Assembly: GCA_005784505.1 (NCBI GenBank)
Contig: VCAZ01000227.1
Location: 33,501 to 97,500, forward strand
DNA: 64,000 nt
DNA from: Bagarius yarrelli
Lineage: Eukaryota > Chordata > Actinopteri > Siluriformes > Sisoridae
Direction of reading: 5' to 3'
Below, piece after piece: positions 24,844 through 36,700 of the stretch; the first letter of the stretch is position 1; every line of letters starts with the position of its first letter. A program made the position numbers and the translations under genes. The notes below the pieces were generated by a model, which was given only the letters and a program-made list of their open reading frames with translations, did no database searches and had not been told where the DNA came from.

Positions 24844-26990
24844 TTATATTTTCTGGATCTGAGTTTTATTCATTCTCCGCTTGAACACATGAAAAACAAC
24901 TGGGTAAGCCTGCGTTGCTCTGGGATCCTCCCTTCTGGGGTGGTTTATGTGGTAGCTGGATAAAAAAAAAAGCAGATAAAACACAAAAAAGCCCAGTTGT
25001 ATGTTTAGAAGAATAATCAGAAGAAAACAGACCTTAAACAATTGATTTGATTAATTTGATTGATTTAAAAGAGTTGAATTGATTATGCAAATAGAAACCA
25101 GTTATGTATTGAATACTTACCGGATTACTGGGGGTCATAGAACACAGATGATCACTGATGCATTTCAGTGCCCTATCATTAGAAAAGCATGTCAGCAGTC
25201 CAGAATCTTCATAAAAGAGGAAGTCGGCAGCACACACATCTTTCTGATACCCAACATTCAGTTGGCTGTTTGGAGCGACGAAATTTGGGTCGTGCGTTTT
25301 ATGTAACACCACCAGGATAACAGGTCGACCTGCTGGAGAGAGAGAGAGAGAGAGAGAGACAAATAATATCACTTACAAAAAGTAAAATCTTTAAAATTTG
25401 AGGGTTCAATATATATAGATGATATATAATATATATCTATATATATATATATATTATATATATATAGATATATATATATATATATATAATATATATATAT
25501 ATATCACTTTTTAGATTTAACTAGAAATTAAAAAGAAAAATATATTATTAAAGATATTCAATTTTAAATCTGTCTGTCTTTCATTGCTCTGTCTGTCTGC
25601 TTGTCTAACTATCTATCTATCTATCTATCTGTCCATTCGTCCGTCTGTCCGCCCTATTATGCACTATTATAATGATTCTCACTAACGTCACCTTTTAACC
25701 CTAGACAGTATTTTAACTGTTATATATGAATGTTTAATGATGTCGTTTCTGATGTATTTTTTAAAGCTGCACTGAAACAATCCCGATTGTTAAAAGCGCT
25801 AAAATAAAGGGGACTTGACTTGACTTGACAACAGCATTTCACATAAATACACGAAACAAATACAAGGACGTCTTTTCTCTACTTTAAAACTTTTGAAACT
25901 GTGATTTCTGATATTTTTTGCTTTGATTAACTAAAAGAAATCTCTTACCAGGAATATTATTAAGAGCCGCTTCAATGTCTGTTCCAGCCCGAGAAACAAC
26001 TGGAACAAAAGCGATGATGACATCACACATATCCACTGAATCCACCTGCTGGAGCGCGTGACTTTTTTTCAGCCTCTCCATGATCTTATTTTGGACATCT
26101 ATAAATATCTCTCTTTCATTGATTATGAACACTTTTGGATTTCGTCCTGGAGATGAAATGAAACACTGCTGTAGTTTTTCAGGTTTTATTTACAGCTTAT
26201 AAATTATAGAGGAATTAATGTTAGAAATATTCGTAGGCAAATCATTAGCAGTGAAATCCTGAATTACTATTAGCATTAAAAGACGTGGTGTTTGTTCTTT
26301 TACTTCCCATGGGACTTTCTCTATAGAGACTGCTTACAGGCTTGAACTCGGTTTCGGTTATACACAGCACACTATTCAAATTAGACATAACCACAGACAC
26401 ACACACACACACATCTAACTGTAATTTATTATTTTGAGTTTCGCCGCTGTGGCTGCCAGGATGCTACACATGCTGGAAACTGAAGTCACATACTGTTTGC
26501 ACTGCTTATGTAATATTTACACAATTATTACCCCCCTATTAACTAAAAGCCTCTGTCATTGCTGTAAAAGTGAGTGTAAATATAATCTTATATTTTTAAC
26601 ACTTAAATATATCTTTACATTACATTTAGAAAATTTAGTTGCATATTTAGATTATTTATCTTATTGTTATCCAACAGTTGCTGATCAGTGGACAAATACA
26701 CAAAACTTTCTTTTCGATTACAGCTAAAAAAATACTTTAGAAAACAGTCTAATGTATTTATTTATGTTGCTCTTAAGATAATTTTAATCATCATCTGAAC
26801 ACGTGATGTGAAATTCTGCACTTAGAGTATTTAATGAGCAGGACTGTAAATACTATATAATATTTTAAACCTTTTTATTTATTCTTATATTAAAACTAAA
26901 TGAATCGTGTTAATTTTTATGTTTGGATACTAATCACACAGCCTGACAGTAAAAAATGTAGAGGAAATTAAAGCACAAACCTCGCATCAT
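24844..26990 (-). CDS. Array unit C: complete member with two possible tails
   Basis: Exons: 26981-26990 (ATGATGCGAG, donor GTTTGT), 25949-26146 (198 nt), 25121-25332 (212 nt), then a last exon. Exon 2 carries CDVIIAFVPVVSRAGTDIEA. Exon 3 carries GRPVILVVLHKTHDPNFVAP, ADFLFYEDSGLLTC and a helix (DRALKCISDHL). The last exon has two phase-0 acceptors. 24955 (ATCCAG) gives a 29-aa soluble tail ending at 24866 (169 aa in all). 25032 (TTTAAG) gives a 62-aa tail with a hydrophobic helix (VCFLLIILLNIQLGFFVFYL) and a basic end, stopping at 24844 (202 aa). No signal peptide, so cytosolic or tail-anchored. An ISRE match lies 58 bp upstream of the start. Near-duplicate of unit D. Function unknown; a Rossmann/TIR-like fold is inferred from pattern only. 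Confidence 0.7.
25415..25505. repeat. (TA)n in intron 3 of unit C
   Basis: About 90 bases of ATAT/TATA with short breaks; absent from the matching intron of unit D. Confidence 0.85.
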
Positions 26991-27047
26991 GTTGAAGAAA
27001 AGCAGAATGACTCGCTGATCCGAGGCACTTGTGGAAAAGCGAATTCA

Positions 27048-27063
27048 TTTCACTTTCGATTTC
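27048..27063 (-). promoter_or_regulatory. ISRE upstream of unit C
   Basis: On the minus strand GAAATCGAAAGTGAAA: three GAAA blocks at the exact two-base spacing of an IRF-binding ISRE. It lies 58 bp upstream of the unit C ATG and is identical in unit D. Confidence 0.7.
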
Positions 27064-27529
27064 AAACGATTCACTCGATTCTATAGGACCACCCTGACTT
27101 TTTATTCCGTTACACTTACACAGCTAAACATCTCATCACGTCTGACTCACCAAAATATTGTTTTATAATTAACATTTAATTATTATCGATATAAAAAACG
27201 TCTAAAATCTGTTTCTCGGCTACTGAATCTTCTAAACGGTTCTGCAGTTCTGCGATTCGACTCCTAGCGTTCATTTAAAAAGAGGATTAATTTAAAGTCC
27301 ATAAAGTTTGATTTTCTTTGTTAAAGTTCATCCAAAAGGAAACTATTTAAGTTTAGGAAAGTCTGTCAGAAAAATATTTACAGAAAAACATATAAATAAA
27401 AGATCCGATGGAGTCGAATCATCCGTAAACGATACATCTCAAAACTCAGATGACCATAAAAAAGTTACAGTTTGTAATAAGACATTCACCTTATTGCATT
27501 GTTTATTATAAATGTAAAAAATAATTCAT

Positions 27530-27620
27530 AGCTAATATTATAACCCCGATTGTTAAAAGCGCTAAAGAAATAAAGGGGACTTGACTTGACAACAGCATTT
27601 CACATAAACAGCATCACAAA
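27530..27620. repeat. Short repeat shared with 25775-25855
   Basis: Both hold CCCGATTGTTAAAAGCGCTA, then AAATAAAGGGGACTTGACTT and CAACAGCATTTCACATAAA. Probably a SINE-like fragment. Confidence 0.6.
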
Positions 27621-27754
27621 CAGGGAAAGCACATCTGCATCATTCAGTACTATGTGTCCTATCAAAACAAATACTTAGTGGATGCAGATTTTAAAATATA
27701 AATTGCCGCTAATAGAAGCCACCAATGGCTAAATAGTTCACAAAGCGCTACTAA

Positions 27755-27875
27755 GTGGTGGCTCAGTGGTTGCGGCGTTGGCCTGATACCTGAAAGACTG
27801 GGGTTTGATTCCCAGCACCCCCAACTTTTCAGTTGTCTAAAAGAAATAAATGTAAGGACGTCTGTTAAATGATGT
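27755..27875 (+). mobile_element. tRNA-derived SINE, family 2 variant
   Basis: Head GTGGCTCAGTGGTTGCGGCG, then GGTTTGATTCCCAGCACCCC. Confidence 0.6.
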
Positions 27876-28134
27876 AAATATGGGAACGTTTTGAAAACCT
27901 CATTGCAGAAAATAACACCAAAACAAACCAGTGACCATGTGCCAGTTCCTAGAGCTGAGCTAGCCTCAGATCCCAGCCGTCCTTTCACCGCTGGTCGCCG
28001 GATCTGTGTGTTTTTGGAAAGCAGTGTGTGGCAGAAAACAACAAACACTCAAAAAATGCCAAGGAGTGGTCTACAGTTGTGTCTTCAGCTGAACGAAACT
28101 GTTCCCAAAAGTGGCAAACAGCTGTAAGACTGGG

Positions 28135-28270
28135 AAGTGGTGGTTAAGTGGTTAAGTTGTTGGACTTATACCAGAAAGATAGGGGTTCGATTCCCAACAC
28201 CCCATAACCTTCAGTTGTATAAAACAGATAAATGTAAGTTGCTTGGGATAAGGGTGCTGCAAATGTAAGA
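28135..28270 (+). mobile_element. tRNA-derived SINE, family 2
   Basis: Head AAGTGGTGGTTAAGTGGTTA, B-box region GGGGTTCGATTCCCAACACC, tail GTAAGTTGCTTGGGATAAGG. Confidence 0.65.
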
Positions 28271-28274
28271 CTAT

Positions 28275-28684
28275 ACAGTTTAGCTGATACCAAACTTATA
28301 AACATATGTTTACTTGGTATATATGTATGTATTTATATATGTAAAAATTAGATATGAGGGTTTTGACTTCTTTTAAGACTTCTCACATTTCTACTCGGTC
28401 TGTTTCATTACCAATATTCATGACCATTGACACTCCCTTGCATACAGTCTTTCTATTACAAAAAGTGTCCTACAAAAGGTAAAACAATCCAGGGGCAGGC
28501 TGTGCATTTGGTACCTGGACCTTCAGTGGGGACTTACCTGACCTAATCCACCTCTTAATACTCCAGTGGGAGCCAAGCCAGCGGAATGGACTAAGCCAGC
28601 AGTACCACCTGTATGCACAGGTCTGGAAGTGGTGAATAAACTCTTTCCTAAGATGAGACGAGCTAGCTAGCTTTAGGGTTAGTC
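28275..28684. other. Intergenic, unique sequence
   Basis: No gene, exon or clear repeat seen. Confidence 0.4.
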
Positions 28685-28945
28685 AGTTTAGGGGGCAGGG
28701 TGGCTCAAATGGTTAAGGTGTTGAGTTGTTAATCTGAAGACCAGAAAACCTGGGTTCAAGCCCCCTCTGGCAAGTCAACCCCTGTTGGGTCCTTGAGCAA
28801 GACCCTTAACCCCTCCTGCTCCAGGGGCGCTGTATCATAGCTGACCCTGCGCTCTGACCCCAACTTACAAGATGGGATATGCGAATAATGCATTTTCATT
28901 GGTTCTGTACATGTACCTGCACAATGGAATTGAATATACTTACTT
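28685..28945 (+). mobile_element. tRNA-derived SINE, family 4
   Basis: Head GGGTGGCTCAAATGGTTAAG, then GGGTTCAAGCCCCCTCTGGC and the tail CATTGGTTCTGTACATGTAC. Confidence 0.7.
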
Positions 28946-28949
28946 ATAC

Positions 28950-29645
28950 TTTCTCCTCACAACGTCTAGGTTTTCTGGACCACCTTAATAACAGATATTC
29001 TTTAAATATGTCTGAGACCCCAGTCAATTTCTCCTTCTCCGTTAGAAATTCCATTGTGGCGTAAAATTCTAACTCAATTGTATTAATGTGTGCAGACCAC
29101 TACAGACGCTAGTCCAACTTGGGCTGTAACAGTTTTTTTAACGTTTAAACTCTGACGTTATTGGGGGCCGGCTTGCTGACCCTGTGAGACAAATTTAAAT
29201 TCTAATTGGTTAAACAGTTCCACTGCTAATATAGCTCAAGATACATAGGTATAACTACTGATTCTGAAGCCCTTATATTTAACCAAAACAACCAGTAGGT
29301 ATTTCTTAGGCTTATTTTGTAATTTTCAGATAGATAGAACACACACACACACACACACTAGTATGTTAACTTTACATTTTATAATCATTTACAGTTTCTT
29401 ACATGCAAATACATTTTAGTTCATTTAGGCTCATTATTGCAAACGATTATAATGTAATTATACACAGAAGCAGCAATAAATGACACGGAATTTTCATTAA
29501 AATAAATAAATCCACTGCTATAAAGCTAAACAAGCCGATAAGTGGTACGTACGAATAAATGGAATTAGCCTAATATTTATTTAAACAACATTTTCGGCGG
29601 GAAGATTCTACAGTTTGGTAGTAATAGGAGGGGGTGTAGTCGTGG
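28950..29645. other. Downstream flank of unit D
   Basis: Includes a (CA)n at 29340-29358. From about 29365 the sequence resembles 33235-33750 downstream of unit E (for example TTTAAACAACATTTTC then GGGAAGATTCTACAGTTTGG), so the two units share 3' flanks. Confidence 0.55.
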
Positions 29646-29650
29646 TAGTG

Positions 29651-31313
29651 TTAGGTGTGGGGTGTAGATGTAATGTAAATGTCATTTCCATCAAATAAAC
29701 AAAACAGCAATAAAATCACTATCACAAATAAAGTAACCATGAGGATGCCAGATCTTGACGGGACTGTGAGATCTGGCTGTTTCCAGCTGTTAAATAAAAA
29801 AAAAAAAAAGAAAAAGAAAAGAAAAAGTGAAAATGTATACATGAATATCAGCTTGTGCCATCAGCACTTGTTTAAAAAAAGAATAATTGAAATGTATCTG
29901 AAAAAAATCCTTAAACATTTAATTTGATTGATTTAATTACATTTTATTGATTAAGCAAATAGAAACCAGGTAGCAGTGATGATGATTTATGTACTGAATA
30001 CTTACCGGATTACTGGGGGTCATAGAACACAGATGATCACTGATGCATTTCAGTGCCCTATCATTAGAAAAGCATGTCAGCAGTAGAGAATCTTCATGAC
30101 AGAGGAAGTCGGCAGCACACACATCTTTCTGATCCCCAACATTCAGTTGGCTGTTTGGAGCGACGAAATTTGGGTCGTGCGTGTTATGTAACACCACCAG
30201 GATAACAGGTCGACCTGCTGAAGAGAGACAGAGAGAGAGAGAGACAACATAAAGGAGAGACAACAAGACAGAGAGACAACAACACAGAGGGAGAGAGAGA
30301 GAGACAGAAAGCTAGAGAAGAAGATTACTGTTGTGAGGTAATATATGTTTACATGTTGCATCACTATTTGCACACTTATCCAGAGTAGTTACTGATCGGG
30401 TTTATAGAAATATGCTCATTTTTCTCAATTTAATTTACGTTTATTTCAATATTTCTTCATTACAACTATGTAAATTCATGCAGTCTGAAAGGCTGAAAGC
30501 CGCCAGTGAAAATTGTTATTGTAAGTGCAAAGTTGCATTACAAATAATATCACTTACGAAATTGTGGGTCAGAGGATATTTATTTCTTTATTTACCAGTT
30601 TTTCCAATCTTCCATTTTTTAAACTTTATGATTTGTTCTAGATCAAATCTCTCAGTGTTATCTGATCTCACACTTCAGTAGAAGAGATTAGACATGGGGA
30701 GAATCAGAACAATTATAAAAAGTAGATAAAACTATCTATAAAAATATCACACTTTCTCATAGATTTAACTAGAAATTAAAAAGAATATTAAATTATTGAA
30801 AATATTCAATTTTAAATTAATAAAAATAATCCTGGATATTTAATGTGGTCCCACACTCGACCCCAGACTGTATCATTTAGTGTACATCTATCTATCCATC
30901 TGTCTGTCTGTCTGTCTGTCTGTAAATTTACCAAGATGGAATATGCGAAAAAACGAATTTCACTGAGCTGTAAAAAAAAGTATATGTGACAAAATTACAT
31001 CAAATGTAATTGATTTATGTTTTATCTATCTATGTATTTAGTAATTATGTAATACAGGGATGTTTTTTAATGCACTATTATAATGATTATCACTAAAAGG
31101 AAGGAAATCTCTTACCAGGAATATTTTTAAGAGCCGCTTCAATGTCTGTTCCAGCCCGAGAAACAACTGGAACAAAAGCGATGATGACATCACACATATC
31201 CACTGAATCCACCTGCTGGAGCGCGTGACGTTTTTTCAGCCTCTCCATGATCTTATTTTGGACATCTATAAATATCTCTCTTTCATTGATTATGAACACT
31301 TTTGGATTTCGTC
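29651..31313 (-). CDS. Array unit D: duplicate of C, start codon lost
   Basis: Core exons 31116-31313 (198 nt) and 30006-30217 (212 nt) are open and nearly identical to unit C, with a few changes (KKRHALQ for KKSHALQ; ADFLCHEDSLLL for ADFLFYEDSGLL). The last exon has two acceptors: 29786 (first AG) gives an off-frame 31-aa end stopping at 29691; 29776 (second AG, 10 nt on) keeps phase 0 and gives a one-helix tail (LMVTLFVIVILLLFCLF) stopping at 29651. At the start-exon position (about 31887-31900) ATGATG of unit C has become TTGCTG with an extra base, so no ATG remains in the right frame. A ~370-bp stretch of C's first intron (26533-26905) is missing. Either a decaying copy, or a copy with assembly errors in exon 1. 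Confidence 0.55.
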
Positions 31314-32440
31314 CTGGAGATGAAATGAAACACTGCTGTAGTTTTTCAGGTTTTATTTACAGCTTATAAATTATAGAGGAATTAATGTTAGAAATATTCG
31401 TAGGCAAATCATTAGCAGTGAAATCCTGAATTACTATTAGCATTAAAAGACGTTTTATTTCTGTGTTTAAAGATAAAATATATAATATGTTTAAATGTAA
31501 ATGTGTTTTATCCGTTTTTCATAATAGAAACACTCGTTATTTCATCACAGATTAAATGATATCTTGGATCGGTTATCGGTTATCGGTGTCGGTTTAATTT
31601 TTCATATCGTGCAGTCGTATATAAGGAAGTGCAAACATTATAGCAAAACTTACTTAGCAATACCGAACGGTTCACATTTTGTAGAGCAGAAAGATTAGAT
31701 ACCGCAAACACAAACTGTGATTCAGCATATTGAGGTTCGCCACACATGCTGGAAACGGAAGTCACATACTGGTTGCACTGCTTATGTAATATTTACACAA
31801 TTATTACCCCTGAATCGTGTTAATTTTTATGTGGGGTACTAATCCACACCAGCCTGACAGTAAAAATGTAGAGGAATTAAAGCACAAACCTCGCAGCAAT
31901 GGTGGAAGAAAAGCAGAATGACTCGCTGATCCGAGGCACTTGTGGAAAAGCGAATTCATTTCACTTTCGATTTCAAACGATTCACTCGATTCTATAGGAC
32001 CACCCTGACTTTTTATTCCGTTACACTTACACAGCTAAACATCTCATCACGTCTGACTCACCAAAATATTGTTTTATAATTAACATTTAATTATTATCGA
32101 TATAAAAAAACGTCTAAAATCTGTTTCTCGGCTACTGAATCTCTAAACGGTTTCTGCAGTTCTGCGATTCGACTCCTATCGTTCATTAAAAAGAGGGTTA
32201 ATTAAAGTCCATAAAGTTTGATTTTCTTTGTTAAAGTTCATCCAAAAGGAAACTATTTAAGTTTAGGAAAGTCTGTCAGAAAAATATTTACAGAAAAACA
32301 TATAAATAAAAGATCCGATGGAGTCGAATCATCCGTAAACGATACATCTCAAAACTCAGATGACCATAAAAAAGTTACAGTTTGTAATAAGACATTCACC
32401 TTAATGCATTGTTTATTATATATGTAAAAAATAATTCATA
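29908..32440 (-). repeat. C/D segmental duplication, second copy
   Basis: Corresponds to about 25035-27530. Exons, most intron ends, promoter and about 500 bp upstream of the promoter are nearly identical. Differences: the (TA)n block and other parts of intron 3, and the ~370 bp lost from intron 1. The downstream tails are unlike, so the break lies just 3' of the second core exon. Confidence 0.85.
31959..31974 (-). promoter_or_regulatory. ISRE upstream of unit D
   Basis: Same 16 bases as in unit C (GAAATCGAAAGTGAAA on the minus strand). Kept intact although the start codon is lost. Confidence 0.65.
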
Positions 32441-32739
32441 CCTAATATTACAACCACACCAGGTTCCACATCTAACTAGCCACTCAGGTGCACCTCAAAT
32501 ATACCTGCAGAAGTCCTTTATATCGGTCTTTATTCAGTTTCATTTATGTTCTACTCTCTTTTTCGTTAGCATCCCTACTACTGACCTGCTTGCCCAATTC
32601 TCTGGTCCTCATCAATACCTTAAACACCTGGGTCCAGATCTTCCTACCACCAAAGCTGTTCTCTTCTCCTGCCTGCCTTTCGCAATCGTAAATAAAGTAA
32701 CCCATTTGGTACTGTATGGTTCCGCAGTGACAATTATAT

Positions 32740-33095
32740 TGAGAAGGTCGTACCTTAAATGAGCTGAAGATGTTGAGGTTTTCTTTGGGAGTGACGAGGT
32801 TGGACAGGATTAGGAATGAATTCATCAGAAAGACGGCTAATGTTAGATGTTTTGGGGAGGAAAGACAGATTGAGGTGGTTTGGACATGTCCAGAAGAGGG
32901 GTAGTGAATTTATTGGTAGGAGGATGTTAGAAATGAAGCTACCAGACAGAAGGTAATAAGATAGACTAAAGAGGTATATGAAAGCGATAAACAAGGACAT
33001 GAAGTTAGTGGGTGTGAGTGTAGAGGGTTAGGTGGAGACAGATGATTCGCTGTGGCGACCCCTAAGACGGAACAGCCGAAAGGAGAAGAAGGTTG
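32740..33095 (+). mobile_element. Truncated non-LTR retrotransposon 3' end
   Basis: Decayed coding sequence with the phrase LRWFGHVQRRGSEFIGRRM and LEMKLPDRR, then KDMKLVGV, typical of the C-terminal end of fish LINE reverse transcriptase ORFs, followed by an end rich in GGAGAAGAAGG. Stops and shifts interrupt it. Sequence before it (32450-32740) has no clear identity. Confidence 0.65.
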
Positions 33096-33410
33096 AACCT
33101 TAAATAGTAAATGTTTTTACTTTAGCCGCATTTATCGTGAAATTTGATTTGACTGGATTCATGGAAGAAAAACATTTTGCACTTTTTGTAAAACTGTATT
33201 TTTAGACAGAAACTTACACACTATTATATATTTACTTTACATTTTTATTAATCATTTACAGTTCATACATGTGTATAATTGCAAAGTTCTTGTTTTATAT
33301 TAGGCCCATACTGTAAACAAACAAAAAAGACAAAAGGAGGATCATACGGACTATTATACACAGATCCAGCAATAGATTACAGGAAATTTTTATTATATAA
33401 TATTAGGGTC

Positions 33411-33585
33411 GGGGTGTCCTGCAGAGTTTAGCTCCAACCCTAATCAAACCCACCTGAACCAGCAAATCAAGATCTTGCTAGGTAGACTTGTAACTTGCAG
33501 GTGGGTGTGTTAAGGCAAATTGGAGCTAAACTCTGCAGGACACCCCGACCCTCCAGGACCAAGATTGCCCACCCCTGTATTAGAT
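33411..33585. mobile_element. Palindromic MITE (hAT-like) near unit E
   Basis: Inverted repeat: GGTCGGGGTGTCCTGCAGAG with TTTAGCTCCAA at the left answers TTGGAGCTAAACTCTGCAGG and ACACCCCGACC at the right. The right end continues CTCCAGGACCAAGATTGCCC then ACCCCTG; the left end lacks that part. A relative is in borealin-2 intron 8. Confidence 0.75.
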
Positions 33586-33706
33586 GAACCCACGGCTATA
33601 AAGCTAAATACGCCGATAATAAACGCGTGTGTATGAATGAATTCGAAAAAGCCTGATATTTATTTAAACAACATTTTCAACAGGAAGATTCTACAGTTTG
33701 GCAGTA

Positions 33707-36700
33707 TTAGCTTGTTGTAGTATTGGGTGGCAGTGTAGTCATGGTAGTATTAGGTGAGGGTGTAGGTTTAATGTAAGGTTGCCTTTTCATCAAGTAAACA
33801 GTAAAGCCAATCATGATCGCTAATGCAATAAAAACAATTATGCAGATCCAAACAAATATGAAGGAACTACATGGTCTCTGTGATCTGGTTGTTTCAGGAA
33901 GCTGATGAAGAAAAACAAAGAAAAAAGGAAGAACATGTCGTAGAGAACTGGCTAAATAAAAAAAATCTTAAACTTTATTTTGATGGTATAGTTTTTTATT
34001 TACCTGAGTATAAGGTGAACCTCCCATGGAGATCAGATGATCGGTGACGGCTTTTAGCGCCTGATCGTTGCAAAGGGATCGGAGGAGTCCCAGGTCTTCA
34101 TAACAGAGCACCTCCACGGCAAACACATTGGTCCTGTTTATGTTCGAGCTGCTGTTCGGAACCACATGATGCTCGTCAAATGTAAAGTGAAGCGCCACAA
34201 GAACAACAGGCTGACCTGCTGAAAGAAAGAAAGACAAACCGGTACGTTTGTGTTTAGCAATGCTAATTAGGCTACAATGCATCTGAGGGATACAATGAAT
34301 CTGAGAGAAGTGAGAATTCCAACCCTGGATCTTAAAAGCAGATATGCTCCATATTTGTTTTCTGTTTTAAATGTTTTCCTTATTCTTAATTTTTATTATC
34401 ATTTTAAAACTAATTTTACATTTACTTTTCTGGCAGTTAGCCAGAGTGACCTACATTTATCTCATTTATACAACCAAGCAGTTGATGGTTAGGGCCTTAC
34501 TCAGGGGCCCTCCAACCTACAATCTTCCAGTCAGCAGTCCAACATCTTAACCACTTAGTTGCCACTTCTGTCTCATCAACGGTGTTTTGCTGTACCTAGT
34601 TTAAGCACCAAACTACAATTTGTTGCTTAAAATTAAAGCAGAATCTTGATCAAATAAAGAAACCTTTCTGCTTTATCCTGTGCTATTGACCTTTTCATTG
34701 CCTTCAGATTTAAGACACACGTTGGGTTTGGATGTTCAAGCAAAAAAACATCATGGGAAGTTGTAGAGCAGTGGTTAAGGTGTTGGACTGCTAATTGGAA
34801 GATCAGGGTTCTATTGGGGCTGCCACTGTTGGGCCCCTGAGCGAGGCTCTTAACCCCATCTGTGAGGGTTTAATTTAGAAGTAATTATTTTTTTTATTTA
34901 TACAAAAGGAAAATATCTCAGTTTAGGAAAGTCTGTAGCTTTTTGACAGATTTTTTAACAAAAAGCATCAAATAAAAAAAATAACTTAAAAGATTCCTTC
35001 ATACTGTTCGGGATGTTCAGAAGAGCAGCTTGGATGTCTGTTCCTGCCCGAGACGCAGTCGGGACAAAGGCGATGATGACATCACAGTTGTTGGCGTCAT
35101 ACACTTCGGTGAGATGAAGACGTTGCCTCAGCCGCCTTAAGAACTCCTGATGGATGTTTAAGGTGTTTCCGAGAACCATGGTGAAGAACGTCAGGGGTTT
35201 GGCATCTGGAGACAAAACCACACACAAGCTGCAGTAGAGTAACTTTTTTTGTGCAGTTATGCAAGTAACAAGACAGCGGCAGATGGTACGTCCTACAACA
35301 TCCTTTAATTTTCTTTCTCTCTTTCTCTCTCTCTCTTTTTCTCTCCTTTCTTTACTATTGTATCATTTATGTCTTTATGAACAGTGTGGTTCTCTCGGGA
35401 CCCAATTCTTTGGCTCTAAAGGCCTGGAAGACAGAGGTACAGAGGAAAAGAACGTGTTTTCTTGCATAAGGCGATTTGTTTTATTGCTAGACTTTTGTTG
35501 ATAGTCGTTCGATTGTTGCATTCATTCATTCATTCATTTACTTAACCTTCTATTCATCCATCCATTAAACCAGTTATCTATTCATTCAATCGTTCAGTTA
35601 TTTATTAATTTATTCATTCATTCGTTTATTCAATTATTCATTTATACATTCATTAAACCAGGTATTCATCCATTCATTCATTCATTCATTCATCATTTCA
35701 TTCATTTAACCATCTATTCGTTTATCTATTAAACCAGTTATTCATTTATTCAGTTATTTATTAATTCATTAATTCATCCATTCATCCATCCATTCATTCA
35801 GTAAACCATGTATTCATTAATTCATTCATTATTTTATTAATTTAACCATCTATTAATTTATCTATTGAACCAGGTATTAATTCAGTCATTATTTATTCAT
35901 TCATTCATTCATTCAATAATATACTTACTATCAATCTATTCATTAATCAATAATCATCTCCTCCAACCATCCATTCATTTATTCATTCATTTAATCATTC
36001 ATTCATCTATAATCAATCACTTATTTTTTCCTTTCATTTTTATTTCTTTAAGTTTTGACTTAAAGGTTATGGGTTCAAATCTTATAATTATACAGATGTA
36101 ATAAACGCTTGGCATGTAAACCAGAATATCAAAGGTGTGGTGTTCCAAACAATTAGCAGGGAGGAGAAAACTCCTGGAGGAGGACACACCCAGAAGACTA
36201 ACACATTCCATTCATAGTTTTAAGGAAAGTTATAATGATTACTAATGACTCGATAATAATTATAATAATAATACAACTAGAATTGGATATTTTTAAATTG
36301 TGAGAAAAATTTTTTTTAAGAAATTGTCCTTTATTTAACTCTTTTTAGCAGGTCTGCTGGGGGAATGGAAATCAGCCAATATATCTGAAATAAAATAAGA
36401 CGTTTGGTTTCCCCTCTGCTGAATTTTAGTGGTTGAAGAGCAATTTTAGCTACGTATCACAGGACAACAAGCAGGCACTAGCGAGCAGAGTGGGGTTCTA
36501 AATCAAAAATTTACTGAATGAAGAAACATTGGAAGTGGAAGTTTAACAGTTTTGGGGGGTTTTTTATATTTGGAAAACTAACAATCCTTCTAAATACCAG
36601 AAATGTTTATATATTTAAAGGTCTACTTTTATAAAAGTGCTCAATCACAAACAAGAACACAACAAAACTAACAAGTTTTTATCCTTTGATAGAGATCAGA

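Noticed and set aside
27308..27511. 67-aa plus-strand frame, also present at 32218-32427
   Set aside because: Duplicated only because it lies in the C/D segmental copy; it is upstream flank of the units, and a decayed relative near 34905 does not keep the frame.
27755..28270. tRNA-like sequences
   Set aside because: They have A and B boxes but no matching acceptor stem and carry a shared SINE body and tail; only 18161-18243 folds as a complete tRNA.
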